A program made the position numbers and the translations under genes. DNA of 64,000 bases from Enterococcus sp. RIT-PI-f (GTDB lineage Bacteria > Bacillota > Bacilli > Lactobacillales > Enterococcaceae), in the NCBI RefSeq assembly GCF_001297065.1, contig NZ_LHOX01000021.1:62001-126000 (forward strand), given 5' to 3'. This document shows, piece by piece, positions 27,364 through 36,501 of the stretch. Below the pieces are notes generated by a model. It ran no database searches and was not told where the DNA came from. It saw only the letters and a list, made by a program, of their open reading frames with translations. Positions within the stretch are counted from its first letter, which is position 1. Each line of letters opens with the position of its first letter.

Positions 27364-29382
27364 TTGGAACAAACAGGCATTTACGGATTAAAAAAAATAC
27401 AAATCGATCAACGGATCGGTTTTTTGGAAGAACACACGTATCAAGGCAATGATTTAGGCGTCACCTTTCAAGAGGGCCAAACGACTTTTAAATGTTGGTC
27501 GCCAGAAGCAGAGGCAATAGAAGTGATAATTTACCAAAGTGGTGAAGTTGGTAAGGCAGATCAGTTGATGACAGTTCCGATGACACAAGCAGATAACTGT
27601 TGGTCAGTGACAACGAAACAAGATATCCACGGATTGTTTTATACCTATCGTATCACTCGTGGTACCGAAACGGTGGAAACCGTTGATTTATATGCGAAAG
27701 CTGTAGGGATCAATGGGGATCGTGGTGCGATTCTTGATTTGCGCACGACCAATCCTAAAGGCTGGCTAGAAACAAATTATACAGTACCTGATGCTATCAC
27801 AGATGCGTATATTTGGGAATTGCATGTGGAAGATTTTAGCAGTGCTGCGAATAGTGGCATCTCAGCAGCAAATCGCGGCAAATACTTGGCATTCACGGAG
27901 CCAGATACACATCTTTTGAACGATCCAGACCAAGCGACAGGTATGGCCTATTTAAAGGAATTAGGTATTAATTATGTGCATTTATTGCCAATGTTTGACT
28001 ATGACAATGATGAAACATCAACAACGTATAACTGGGGCTATGATCCTAAGAACTATAATGCTCCTGAAGGGAAGTACGCTTCAGATCCGTATGATCCAGC
28101 CGTACGTATTCGCGAGTGTAAACAAATGATTCAAGCATTGCATCAAGAAAATATCGGTGTTGTGATGGACGTTGTTTTTAACCATACGGCCATTACGGAG
28201 AAATCATGGTTTAATTTGACGGTACCTGATTATTACTACCGACAAAATAATGCGGGAGATTTTGCGGACGGTTCTGCGTGTGGCAATGAAACGGCTTCAG
28301 AACGTAAAATGATGCGCAAGTTTATCCATGATTCTGTCTTGTTCTGGGCAAAAGAGTATCAAATTGATGGATTTCGCTTTGATTTGATGGGCTTGCATGA
28401 TGTGGATACGATGAATCAATTGCGCCAGCGATTAGATGAAGAAGGTTTGGAGCATGTTATTTTATATGGCGAACCATGGGATGCCGGCAGCAACCAGATC
28501 ATGGCGCCGAATATTCCAGCCAACAAAAGCAATGTCTGGGCATTGGATGAGAGAATCGCCGTCTTTAGTGATGATTTGCGGGACAGTATCAAAGGGGATG
28601 TATTTGAAGAAACGGACGGTGCCTTTATTCAAGGTATGAACGGACGTGCGCAAACGAAAGAAACGTTTTATCTCCATGATTTGACCACTGCTATTCAAGG
28701 CAATACACGTTTTGATGACCATCATGCAGAGAATCGCTGGGCTAAATCTCCCCAACAAGTAGTTGCCTATGCATCTGTCCACGATAATTTGACACTTTGG
28801 GATAAGTTGGTCGCTACGATGACACCGGATCTGGATCAACGGGTTTATAGCCAAGACCAGACACTGCTTGCTCGGAATAAATTAGCTGCAGTTCTTCTTT
28901 TTACAAGTCAAGGAGCGGTCTTGACACAAGCGGGTGAAGAGTTCGGACGTACCAAAGAAGGCGATGAAAATTCCTTCCGATCATCGATAGCGATCAACCA
29001 ATTGGATTGGCAACGTGCCAAGGCGTTCAAAGAATTGCGTGCGCTCTATCGCGGTCTTTGGCAAATCCGTCAACATTTTGCACCGTTGCGGGATAAGACG
29101 ACGGGCACTGCTGCCAGAATGCATTTCTTTGACACGCAATCTGACAATATCGTGGCTTATGAAATACCGAATGCCGAACCAACGCATCCATGGCAATCCT
29201 TGATCGTTGCGGCAAATAGCGGCGAAGATCATTGGACATTGACTTTACCAAAACCTGCAGAAAATGAACAATGGCTTCTAGTTGCTGATCAAACTGGTGC
29301 TGGGGTTGAAGGACGCCCAGTGGAAGATACAGTCATTGCACCACTGCACTTTATGATATGGGTGAAAATGCGTGGCGAATAA
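27364..29382 (+). CDS. pulA: Type I pullulanase (GH13_14), cytosolic
   Basis: This 672-residue debranching enzyme hydrolyses alpha-1,6 links of branched maltodextrins or pullulan fragments. A CBM48 domain is at about residues 25-120. The type I hallmark YNWGYDPKNYNAPEG is followed by the four GH13 regions: DVVFNHT, GFRFDLMGL (nucleophile Asp), ILYGEPW (acid Glu) and SVHDNLT. There is no signal peptide, so it acts on imported oligosaccharides, which fits its place after an ABC importer. I choose the TTG at 27364 with GGAGAG 6 bases upstream. A 19-bp hairpin terminator follows. Confidence 0.93.
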   Translation: MEQTGIYGLKKIQIDQRIGFLEEHTYQGNDLGVTFQEGQTTFKCWSPEAEAIEVIIYQSGEVGKADQLMTVPMTQADNCWSVTTKQDIHGLFYTYRITRGTETVETVDLYAKAVGINGDRGAILDLRTTNPKGWLETNYTVPDAITDAYIWELHVEDFSSAANSGISAANRGKYLAFTEPDTHLLNDPDQATGMAYLKELGINYVHLLPMFDYDNDETSTTYNWGYDPKNYNAPEGKYASDPYDPAVRIRECKQMIQALHQENIGVVMDVVFNHTAITEKSWFNLTVPDYYYRQNNAGDFADGSACGNETASERKMMRKFIHDSVLFWAKEYQIDGFRFDLMGLHDVDTMNQLRQRLDEEGLEHVILYGEPWDAGSNQIMAPNIPANKSNVWALDERIAVFSDDLRDSIKGDVFEETDGAFIQGMNGRAQTKETFYLHDLTTAIQGNTRFDDHHAENRWAKSPQQVVAYASVHDNLTLWDKLVATMTPDLDQRVYSQDQTLLARNKLAAVLLFTSQGAVLTQAGEEFGRTKEGDENSFRSSIAINQLDWQRAKAFKELRALYRGLWQIRQHFAPLRDKTTGTAARMHFFDTQSDNIVAYEIPNAEPTHPWQSLIVAANSGEDHWTLTLPKPAENEQWLLVADQTGAGVEGRPVEDTVIAPLHFMIWVKMRGE

Positions 29383-29396
29383 AGGGGAATAGGTTA

Positions 29397-29440
29397 AAAG
29401 CTAAATCAAACTAAAATATTTAGTTTGATTTAGCTTTTTT
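29397..29440 (+). terminator. Terminator after pulA
   Basis: A perfect 19-bp stem (29397-29415 with 29419-29437) ends in six T. Confidence 0.9.
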
Positions 29441-29504
29441 GTAGTAAAAAGATGCTAGCTTTGATATAATTTTATAAGAACAGACATGAGAAAGTGGTGG
29501 ATAG

Positions 29505-30512
29505 ATGAAAGTTGTCATTTCCGATATCGCCCGTCAAGCTGGTGTATCTAGTGGTACAGTATCCAATGCCATCAATAATCGCAAAGGGATCAGTGAACAA
29601 AAAAGACAAGCGATTTTGAAAATCGCTAGAGATATGGGCTATTTTGATCAACGGGAAATCAAAAAAACAGAGAATCAGAAAATAAAATTTGTCGTGATGA
29701 ATAAGCAAGGAAATGTAGTGGGAGATACGCCGTTCTTTTCTGAACTCATACGAGGGATCGAAATGGAGTGCAGTACATTAGGGTATGAACTGGTTATCTC
29801 TCATATCACGTTGGCTTCAAACGAAGATCCGCTAGAAACGATTCGGCCGGAAGCAGCAGATGGCTTATTGCTTTTAGGTACTGAGTTAGAGAAAAAGGAT
29901 TTGGAGGCTTTTCGATCAATCAGCGTTCCATTAGTGATTTTAGATACGATTTTCAACACACAAGACTTTGATTTTGTGGCAATCAATAATCGGGACAGTG
30001 CATATGAAATCGTGGAGAAAATGATCGACAAAGGGCACCGTGATATCGGCATTATCAATTCTACTTTTCAAATCAATAATTTTCGTGAACGCAAACAAGG
30101 ATTTCTCCAAGCCATTCAAGAGCATGATTTGATTCATTATGAAGAAACGGAAGCATTGGTTGAACCAACATTAGAAGGTTCCTATCAGGATATGAAGGTG
30201 TATTTAGAATCAATGATTGCACACGATCGCCAATTACCGACGGCTTTTTTTGCGGTCAATGACAATATTGCAATCGGTGCTATGAAGGCCATCAAAGAAA
30301 CGCAATCTTCGGAAAACGTAACGATTGTTGGTTTCGATGATATCCCTTTGGCAGAGTTTTGCAGTCCGCCTTTGACCACAGTGAAAGTGGATAAAGTCTA
30401 TCTTGGCCGTCAGGCAGTAAGGCGTTTGTTTGAAAAAATTACTACAGAAGACACCAATCATGTGAAAATGCTCGTGGGGACCACAATCGTTGAACGCGAG
30501 AGCATACAATAG
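29505..30512 (+). CDS. LacI-family transcriptional regulator
   Basis: The 335-residue repressor has a LacI HTH at residues 1-50 (ISDIARQAGVSSGTVSNAIN), a hinge, and a periplasmic-binding-protein-like effector domain. Near the C-terminus VGFDDIPLAEFCSPPLTTV is the usual family segment. An extended -10 (TGATATAAT, 29462-29470) lies upstream, and GTGGTGG serves as ribosome site. It stands between pulA and the apioside-type operon, both on the same strand. I think it controls the downstream operon, because repeats of TTTA(G/T)CT lie around that operon's promoter. Confidence 0.87.
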   Translation: MKVVISDIARQAGVSSGTVSNAINNRKGISEQKRQAILKIARDMGYFDQREIKKTENQKIKFVVMNKQGNVVGDTPFFSELIRGIEMECSTLGYELVISHITLASNEDPLETIRPEAADGLLLLGTELEKKDLEAFRSISVPLVILDTIFNTQDFDFVAINNRDSAYEIVEKMIDKGHRDIGIINSTFQINNFRERKQGFLQAIQEHDLIHYEETEALVEPTLEGSYQDMKVYLESMIAHDRQLPTAFFAVNDNIAIGAMKAIKETQSSENVTIVGFDDIPLAEFCSPPLTTVKVDKVYLGRQAVRRLFEKITTEDTNHVKMLVGTTIVERESIQ

Positions 30513-30513
30513 G

Positions 30514-30550
30514 AAAGACTAAACACTTTTGGAGTGTTTAGTCTTTTTTT
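30514..30550 (+). terminator. Terminator after the LacI gene
   Basis: AAAGACTAAACACT and AGTGTTTAGTCTTT form a perfect 14-bp stem followed by a T-run. Confidence 0.88.
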
Positions 30551-30562
30551 AGTTTTATTACA

Positions 30563-30610
30563 AAAATATTTATCTAAAAGTATTGCAAAATATTTAGCTT
30601 ATGATATAGT
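30563..30610 (+). promoter_or_regulatory. Promoter of the putative apioside operon with repeated operator-like motif
   Basis: -35 TTGCAA (30583-30588), a 16-base spacer and -10 TATAGT (30605-30610) form the promoter. AAAATATTTA(T/G)CT occurs twice as direct repeats 24 bases apart (30563 and 30587), one upstream of and one inside the promoter. A related perfect palindrome TTTAGCTAAA lies at 30939-30948, over the stop of the first gene. Confidence 0.6.
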
Positions 30611-30652
30611 GAAGGTGTAAAAGTAAGGGATTTCATTTTAAGGAGTGTCAGA

Positions 30653-30943
30653 ATGACAACTATTGGTCTATATTGCACGACAGGATTATCCTCTGCACTT
30701 CTTGTGCAAGCATTAAAAGAACAATTAGGTGCAAATAATGAAGCGTACATCATTCATTCCGCGCCTTTCTCAGAAATTTTTATGACGGGAAAAGAATTTG
30801 ATTGTCTTTTATTGGCACCGCATACACGTTTCAATCAAGATAAAGTCGCATCAGCATTTCCAGATAAGCACATTATATTACTAACGGAAGAAGAATTTCG
30901 CTCGCGACGGTTACAAAGAGTTATTGATGAAATAAACATTTAG
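30653..30943 (+). CDS. PTS IIB subunit, lactose/cellobiose type
   Basis: This 96-residue protein matches the Lac-family IIB fold. The P-loop-like phosphorylation motif is LYCTTGLSSALLVQAL, with Cys8 the likely phosphocysteine; the family consensus is C-x-x-G-x-S-(S/T). It passes phosphate from a IIA to the sugar carried by IIC. It is the first gene of the operon, while the IIC gene is the last (37785), and no IIA is encoded nearby. AAGGAG lies 7 bases before the ATG. The sequence is divergent, so the call is a little less certain than for the other PTS parts. Confidence 0.72.
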   Translation: MTTIGLYCTTGLSSALLVQALKEQLGANNEAYIIHSAPFSEIFMTGKEFDCLLLAPHTRFNQDKVASAFPDKHIILLTEEEFRSRRLQRVIDEINI

Positions 30944-30973
30944 CTAAACAACTAAATTTTTAGGAGGATTTTT

Positions 30974-32380
30974 ATGGACAAAGTAAAAATCGGTTTTGCA
31001 CCAACACGAAGAAATCTATTCAGTGCAAAAGCAGCGATTGAATATGCCAATCTCACCCGTGAGAAAATGGATGAACTAGCGATTGATTATGTTGATATTT
31101 TGGACATCAATGAAGATGGTCTGCTTTATGATGATGAAGGTGTTGAAAAAATCGCTGAAAAATTTAAAGCTGCAAAAATAGATGGTCTATTTATCGCCAA
31201 TGAAAATTTTGGGACAGAATATGCTTGCGCACGATTGGCCAAAAAACTAGACGTCCCTGTTTTGTTATGGGGCCCGAAAGATGAAACACCAGCAGCAGAT
31301 GGCTCCCGTCTGCGAGATACACAATGTGGACTATTCGCGATCGGTAAAGTACTGCGTCGATTCAAAGTCCCTTTTACGTATGTCAAAAATTCGGATATCG
31401 ATTCACCAGAATTCGCTCGCGGTTTACAAGATTTTATCAAAGTCTGTAATGTCGTCAAAACATTTAAGCAAACCCGTATTTTGCAAGTAGGGCCGCGTCC
31501 ATTTGATTTTTGGACAGTGATTTGTAATGAAGGCGAGTTATTGGAAAGATTCAATATTTCGTTGTCACCAGTTCCAATCAAAGAATTGGTCCAAGAAATC
31601 GAAAAAGTCAAAAAGACGCAAGCAGATGACGTGCAAGCAGTCATTACCTATTTCAAAACCAATACCGAAGTTCAAATCTCTGGGAAAGACTTAGAGATGG
31701 TTGCTGCGCTAAAAGTCGCTTTGCAAAGTTTGTGTCAAACCTATGGCTGTAATGCAGGTGTTATTCAATGCTGGACAGCTTTACAAGATGAAATTGGTAT
31801 TTTACCCTATGCTTCATTGTCTTTGTTACAAGAAGAGGGTTTACCATTTGTTTGTGAAACAGATGTCCATGGCGCGATTTCTGAGTTATTGGTTGAGGCG
31901 GCTTCTTTGGGAGAACATCGGGCGATTTTCGCCGATGTAAATTGCCGTCATCCTGAAAATGAAAACGGCGAATTGCTGCAGCATCTAGGGGTCTTCGCTT
32001 ATTCAACAGCAGAAACAAAACCGATTTTACCACAACGTCATTTTGTTTTTGATTATCCTGGATCCGTGGCATTTCGCGCGATCAAAGACGAGTATACATT
32101 ATGTCGTTTTGATGGGGACAATGGGGCCTATTCACTATTGATGGGCACAGGTAAGGGCATTGATGGACCATACAATCAAGGGACCTATTTGTATTTAGAA
32201 TTTGAAAATCTCAATCGATTAGAGTTCAAATTAGTTGAAGGGCCATATATCCATCATGTGGCGGCTGTTAGAAAAAACGTAGTCCCGATTTTATATGAAG
32301 CATGTAAATATTTAGGGGTTCAACCCGACTTTTATGATCCAATCCAAGAAGATGTGAAAGCATATTTGAGAGGAGATTGA
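30974..32380 (+). CDS. L-fucose/L-arabinose isomerase-like protein, candidate D-apiose isomerase
   Basis: This 468-residue cytosolic protein belongs to the L-fucose isomerase-like superfamily (COG2407). Supporting stretches are the N-terminal KIGFAPTRRN, ILQVGPRPFDFW, the metal-site region CETDVHGAISELL, and FADVNCRHPENENGELLQHLG. Metal-binding Glu, Asp and His candidates lie in these last two motifs. Members interconvert aldoses and ketoses using a divalent metal. In this operon it stands before a split transketolase, an FGGY kinase and an apiosidase-like enzyme, so I infer D-apiose to D-apulose isomerisation. Another pentose or deoxyhexose remains possible. AGGAGG precedes the ATG. The length is shorter than true FucI (about 590 residues). 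Confidence 0.72.
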   Translation: MDKVKIGFAPTRRNLFSAKAAIEYANLTREKMDELAIDYVDILDINEDGLLYDDEGVEKIAEKFKAAKIDGLFIANENFGTEYACARLAKKLDVPVLLWGPKDETPAADGSRLRDTQCGLFAIGKVLRRFKVPFTYVKNSDIDSPEFARGLQDFIKVCNVVKTFKQTRILQVGPRPFDFWTVICNEGELLERFNISLSPVPIKELVQEIEKVKKTQADDVQAVITYFKTNTEVQISGKDLEMVAALKVALQSLCQTYGCNAGVIQCWTALQDEIGILPYASLSLLQEEGLPFVCETDVHGAISELLVEAASLGEHRAIFADVNCRHPENENGELLQHLGVFAYSTAETKPILPQRHFVFDYPGSVAFRAIKDEYTLCRFDGDNGAYSLLMGTGKGIDGPYNQGTYLYLEFENLNRLEFKLVEGPYIHHVAAVRKNVVPILYEACKYLGVQPDFYDPIQEDVKAYLRGD

Positions 32381-32382
32381 CC

Positions 32383-33219
32383 ATGGAGATCACAGCACTG
32401 AAATTGAAAGCATTAGAAATCCGTAAAGAAGTCTTAAAGTTGATTTATCATGCCAAAACTGGACATACAGGATCAGATTTATCTTGTACGGATATCCTCG
32501 TCGCACTGTATTACCAAGTCATGCATGTTGATGCGACACAACCAAATATGATCGATCGCGATCAATATATACAAAGCAAAGGACATGCGGCGGAAGTATT
32601 GTGGACTGTTTTGGCAGATAAAGGTTTTCTGACAAAAGAAGAACTGCTCACTTTTTCTCAACTCCATTCACGTTTGATTGGTCACCCCAATAATAAAGTT
32701 GATGGCGTTGAAATGAATACCGGCTCTTTAGGGCATGGGTTACCAGTTTCTGTTGGGATTGCTTTAGCTGGGAAGCTTGATCAGCGTCCTTACCACACGT
32801 ACACGCTATTGGGAGATGGAGAACTCGCTGAAGGGTCAGTATGGGAAGGCGCGATGGCTGCAGCAAATTACAAACTGGATAATTTGACGGCAATTATCGA
32901 CCGCAATGGGTTGCAGATTACAGGTGCATCTGAAGATGTCATGTCTGTTGAACCATTGGACGAGAAATGGCGTGCCTTTGGTTGGGATGTCCATATCGTT
33001 GATGGCAATGATATGGTCGCTTTGGTCGAAGTTTTGTCACAGCCAAATCAAAAAGATAAACCCAAAATGATCATTGCCAAAACAGTAAAAGGCAAGGGGT
33101 ACTCAGAAGCGGAGAATCAAGCCCACTGGCATCATAAAGTGCCAACTGAAGAACAACTCGCGCAAGCTGTATCAGAAATTGACGCGCAGATGGAGGTCTT
33201 ACGCAATGGGAAAGAATAA
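32383..33219 (+). CDS. Transketolase N-terminal (TPP-binding) subunit, candidate apulose-4-phosphate transketolase subunit A
   Basis: The 278-residue protein is the thiamine-diphosphate half of a two-subunit transketolase. GHTGSDLSCTDILVALYY, SKGHAAEVLW, NTGSLGHGLPVSVGIALAG and the TPP/Mg motif GDGELAEGSVWEGAMAA...DRNGLQI are all present. The start is the ATG at 32383 (GAGAGGAG 8 bases upstream), three bases after the isomerase stop. It overlaps the next subunit by 14 bases. Split transketolases in sugar operons usually act on special ketose phosphates. The apiose pathway uses exactly such a pair (AptA/AptB); that specificity is inferred from context. Confidence 0.85.
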   Translation: MEITALKLKALEIRKEVLKLIYHAKTGHTGSDLSCTDILVALYYQVMHVDATQPNMIDRDQYIQSKGHAAEVLWTVLADKGFLTKEELLTFSQLHSRLIGHPNNKVDGVEMNTGSLGHGLPVSVGIALAGKLDQRPYHTYTLLGDGELAEGSVWEGAMAAANYKLDNLTAIIDRNGLQITGASEDVMSVEPLDEKWRAFGWDVHIVDGNDMVALVEVLSQPNQKDKPKMIIAKTVKGKGYSEAENQAHWHHKVPTEEQLAQAVSEIDAQMEVLRNGKE

Positions 33220-34147
33220 CATAGCAAACCGTCAAGCAATGTGTGATGTGCTCATTGAAGAGGGCAAAAAGAATCCAGCCATCACGGTCTTAACCAGTGA
33301 TTCTCGCGGCTCCGCTTCATTGGCGGATTTTGCTCATACATTACCTGAACAAATCGTTGAAGTAGGGATCGCGGAACAAAATATTGTCAGCATTGCAGCT
33401 GGATTGGCCCACATGGGCAAACGGCCATTTGTCGCATCGCCCGCTTGTTTCTTAAGTATGCGGAGTATCGAACAAGTCAAAGTCGATGTCGCCTATTCAA
33501 ACAAAAATGTCAAACTTGTGGGAATCAGTGGCGGCGTTAGTTATGGTGCGCTAGGGATGAGTCATCATTCTTTGCAAGACATTGCTGTTGCCCGCGCCAT
33601 CCCTAATTTGCAAGTGTTATTGCCAGCAGATCGCTTTGAAACCATTCAAATGTTCAAAGCATTGGCACAATCAGATGCGCCTGCCTATATTCGCTTGGGC
33701 AGAAATCCCGTGGAAGATTGCTATCCATCTACAGATTATTCTTTTGAAATTGGAAAAGCTGTGGAAATGCGCACTGGCGCGGATGTCACATTGATTGCCA
33801 CTGGTGAAACAGTGCGACAAGCATTAGATGCTGCTGCACTACTCACTGAGCAAGGGATCGAAGCGACAGTCTTGAACGTCCATTCCTTGAAGCCTTTCGA
33901 TCAAGAAGCCGTACTGCGAGTGGCCAAAAAAACAGGTGTCGTGCTCACAGTTGAGGAACATAGCCTGTATAACGGTTTAGGGGCGGCAGTGGCGGAAGTG
34001 CTGGCTGCAGAAACCGGGATTCGCCAAAAAATCGTGGCTTTTCCTGACGATGCGTTGATCACCGGTTCTGGACCTGAATTGTTTGCGCACTATGGCTTAG
34101 ATGGGGCATCGATTGCCAAAACAGCGCGAGCGTTCATTGGAGGGTGA
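33206..34147 (+). CDS. Transketolase C-terminal subunit, candidate apulose-4-phosphate transketolase subunit B
   Basis: The 313-residue partner carries the pyrimidine-binding and C-terminal transketolase domains. The conserved catalytic Glu region is EVGIAEQNIVSIAAGLA, and typical features are GVSYGALGMSHHSLQDIA and VLTVEEHSLYNGLG. I choose the ATG at 33206, because TGGAGG lies 9 bases upstream and the protein then begins MGKNNIANRQAMCDVLIE. The gene overlaps the N-subunit by 14 bases, ensuring balanced synthesis. The following kinase gene starts one base after its stop. Confidence 0.86.
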   Translation: MGKNNIANRQAMCDVLIEEGKKNPAITVLTSDSRGSASLADFAHTLPEQIVEVGIAEQNIVSIAAGLAHMGKRPFVASPACFLSMRSIEQVKVDVAYSNKNVKLVGISGGVSYGALGMSHHSLQDIAVARAIPNLQVLLPADRFETIQMFKALAQSDAPAYIRLGRNPVEDCYPSTDYSFEIGKAVEMRTGADVTLIATGETVRQALDAAALLTEQGIEATVLNVHSLKPFDQEAVLRVAKKTGVVLTVEEHSLYNGLGAAVAEVLAAETGIRQKIVAFPDDALITGSGPELFAHYGLDGASIAKTARAFIGG

Positions 34148-34148
34148 T

Positions 34149-35597
34149 ATGGAGAAACCGTACCAAATAGTTTTAGACCAAAGTACGTCTGGTACCAAAT
34201 TGCTCTTGTTTGAGAATGGCCGGATAGGTTATCGCAAAGACAAGAAACATCAGCAGATTTATCCCAAGGTCGGGTGGGTCGAACATGACCCGCTTGAAAT
34301 TTGGCACAATGTACAAACACTTTTGAGTGATGTATTCACGGAAAAAGAAATTACACCAGCAGAGGTTGCCTCAATATCGATCACCAATCAAAGAGAAACG
34401 ATCGTAGCTTGGGACCGTAGTACCGGCAAACCTTTGTATAATGCCATTGTCTGGCAGTGCAACCGCAGTGCTGGGATTTGCGCAGAGATGATTGCCAAAG
34501 GTCTTGAACCAATGATCAATCAAAAAACCGGTTTAAGGATCGACCCCTATTTTTCCGGAACCAAAATCAACTGGTTGGTCAAAGAAATCACTGCAATCAA
34601 AGAAAAATCGGGAAGCGGTGATTTGGCGATTGGCACTATGGATAGTTGGCTGCTATGGAACTTGACTGAAGGGGCAACCTTTGCCACTGAAGCAAGCAAT
34701 GCGTGTCGAACATTACTATATAATATTTCGACGATGGATTGGGATCCGGTATTGATCGAATTATTTGGGATTGATGTGATAGATCTGCCCAAATTGACCC
34801 CGGCAGATACCATTTTTGGGTATTATCAAACGATTCCGATCATAGGTGTATTGGCTGATTCACAGGCTGCATTGTTTGGTGAAGGGTGCAAAGAAGTCGG
34901 CGATGTCAAAATCACTATGGGTACAGGCTGCTCGATCATGATGCAAGTACAGCAGCAAAACCAGTTAAGGGATCAACGCATTTTGACCACTACTGCCTGG
35001 CAAACAGAAAAAGGCTGTGTGTTCGCATTAGAAGGCATTATTCGCTCATGCGGCGATGCCATCAACTGGTTCAGTGAACAGATTGCGCCATTGCCAAACG
35101 TTGCCGCGATTTGCGATCAAGTATTGGTTCGCGATACAGATGAAGCAATCTATTTTGTGCCAGCGTTACAAGGGATGGGGGCACCATTTTGGCATAACCA
35201 GTTGACAGCCAGCTTTTTAGGGATGAAACGTACGACGACACAGCAAGATTTACTGCGGGCCGTCTTAGAAAGTATTCTTTTTCAGATCAAAGCAGTCATC
35301 GATGTCATGGAAGAAGTCTCTGGCCGCATGATCAATCACGTCATGATCGATGGCGGGATGTCAAAAAATCACCCATTGATGACCATGTTGGCAACATTGC
35401 TGCATAAAGAGGTGATCGTGAGTGAAGTAGAAGAATTCTCGGCGATTGGCACAATGACCTTGGCAAGACCACAACAAATGGCGCATCCTTGGCGGCAAGA
35501 ACGTATCCAGCCGGAAGCTGATCAAGCAACGATTCGTTTGAAATATGAAAAATGGAAACGGTTAATTGATTTGTCTGTAGCTTTGGAAGGGGAGTAA
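34149..35597 (+). CDS. FGGY-family carbohydrate kinase, candidate D-apulose kinase
   Basis: The 482-residue protein has the two actin-like FGGY domains. The N-terminal phosphate loop is DQSTSGTKLLLF; NAIVWQCNRS, TMDSWLLWNLTEG and the second-domain MGTGCSIMM and MIDGGMSKNHPLM are diagnostic. It resembles glycerol kinase in outline but stands among pentose-type genes. By analogy with AplK I infer ATP-dependent 4-phosphorylation of D-apulose; xylulose or glycerol kinase activity cannot be excluded from sequence. The start is the ATG at 34149, with GGAGGGTG upstream inside the transketolase gene. Confidence 0.82.
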   Translation: MEKPYQIVLDQSTSGTKLLLFENGRIGYRKDKKHQQIYPKVGWVEHDPLEIWHNVQTLLSDVFTEKEITPAEVASISITNQRETIVAWDRSTGKPLYNAIVWQCNRSAGICAEMIAKGLEPMINQKTGLRIDPYFSGTKINWLVKEITAIKEKSGSGDLAIGTMDSWLLWNLTEGATFATEASNACRTLLYNISTMDWDPVLIELFGIDVIDLPKLTPADTIFGYYQTIPIIGVLADSQAALFGEGCKEVGDVKITMGTGCSIMMQVQQQNQLRDQRILTTTAWQTEKGCVFALEGIIRSCGDAINWFSEQIAPLPNVAAICDQVLVRDTDEAIYFVPALQGMGAPFWHNQLTASFLGMKRTTTQQDLLRAVLESILFQIKAVIDVMEEVSGRMINHVMIDGGMSKNHPLMTMLATLLHKEVIVSEVEEFSAIGTMTLARPQQMAHPWRQERIQPEADQATIRLKYEKWKRLIDLSVALEGE

Positions 35598-35604
35598 AGA
35601 GAAG

Positions 35605-36471
35605 ATGGATACAACAGGATTTCGAATCAATGATACGGCATATGTGGATACATATTTGCTGCACCAATCGCAAGAATTCAATGTTGGTAAAAAAAAGCCA
35701 TTAGTGATTGTTTGTCCAGGAGGAGGCTATGCCTTCACAAGTGACCGAGAAGCAGAGGCCATTGCGTTAAAATTCAATAGTATAGGCTTGCATAGTGTCG
35801 TTCTTTGGTACACGACAGGCGATCAAGTAAAACATGTGCCGCAAAATGCACTTATAGAAGCAGCACAAGCAGTTCAATATATTCGTGCACAGGCAGATGC
35901 ATGGCTTGTAGACGAAACAAAGATTATTGTCTGCGGTTTTTCTGCTGGTGGTCATCTGGCTTTGCAATTGGCAACAAGATGGCACGACCCTATGCTCTCA
36001 GATATATTGGGTGTGACCAGCGACCATCTTAAAGTTGATTTAGCGATTGCTGGCTATCCGCTCGTCTATCAAGATCAAGCATTTGAGCCGGATGATTTAG
36101 GGTTTGCATCATCTTTGATCGGTAAACCTTTGACGGCCAATGAACGGTTCTTTGGCACGAAAGAGCCAACTGATACAATAATCAAACAAATGAATGTGCT
36201 GCATTATGTGGATGAATGGACACCACCGATGTTCATTTGGCATACCACAGAAGATGTGTTAGTAGATGTTGACCATTCTCTCAAATTGGGTGTTAAATTA
36301 AGAGAAAAAAAACGTCCTTTTGAAATGCATATCTTCGAAAAAGGAGAACATGGATTGGCGCTGGGGGATCGCACTACTGCTCGAAAGGCAAGTCATCTCA
36401 ATCCGCATGTGGCGCAATGGTTTACCCTTTGTGAAGGGTGGCTTCATGCCTATATTGATACGCCTGATTAA
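35605..36471 (+). CDS. Alpha/beta-hydrolase, acetyl/acyl esterase type
   Basis: This 288-residue hydrolase has the oxyanion-hole motif CPGGGYAF, the nucleophile elbow GFSAGG (Ser113), an acidic residue region WHTTEDVLVDV and the catalytic-His segment EKGEHGLAL. This is the pattern of BD-FAE/acetyl-xylan-esterase-like enzymes. There is no signal peptide, so it should act on imported sugar esters. In the operon it could remove acetyl or malonyl groups from a plant glycoside before cleavage; that role is inference. It starts seven bases after the kinase stop. Confidence 0.8.
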   Translation: MDTTGFRINDTAYVDTYLLHQSQEFNVGKKKPLVIVCPGGGYAFTSDREAEAIALKFNSIGLHSVVLWYTTGDQVKHVPQNALIEAAQAVQYIRAQADAWLVDETKIIVCGFSAGGHLALQLATRWHDPMLSDILGVTSDHLKVDLAIAGYPLVYQDQAFEPDDLGFASSLIGKPLTANERFFGTKEPTDTIIKQMNVLHYVDEWTPPMFIWHTTEDVLVDVDHSLKLGVKLREKKRPFEMHIFEKGEHGLALGDRTTARKASHLNPHVAQWFTLCEGWLHAYIDTPD

Positions 36472-36501
36472 GACGCATTCATGAGAAAGGGGAATAGATA
36501 A

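Noticed and set aside
34149-35597. Glycerol kinase (glpK)
   Set aside because: The protein resembles GlpK in outline, but no glycerol genes are near and it is embedded in a pentose-type operon, so only the FGGY family is claimed.
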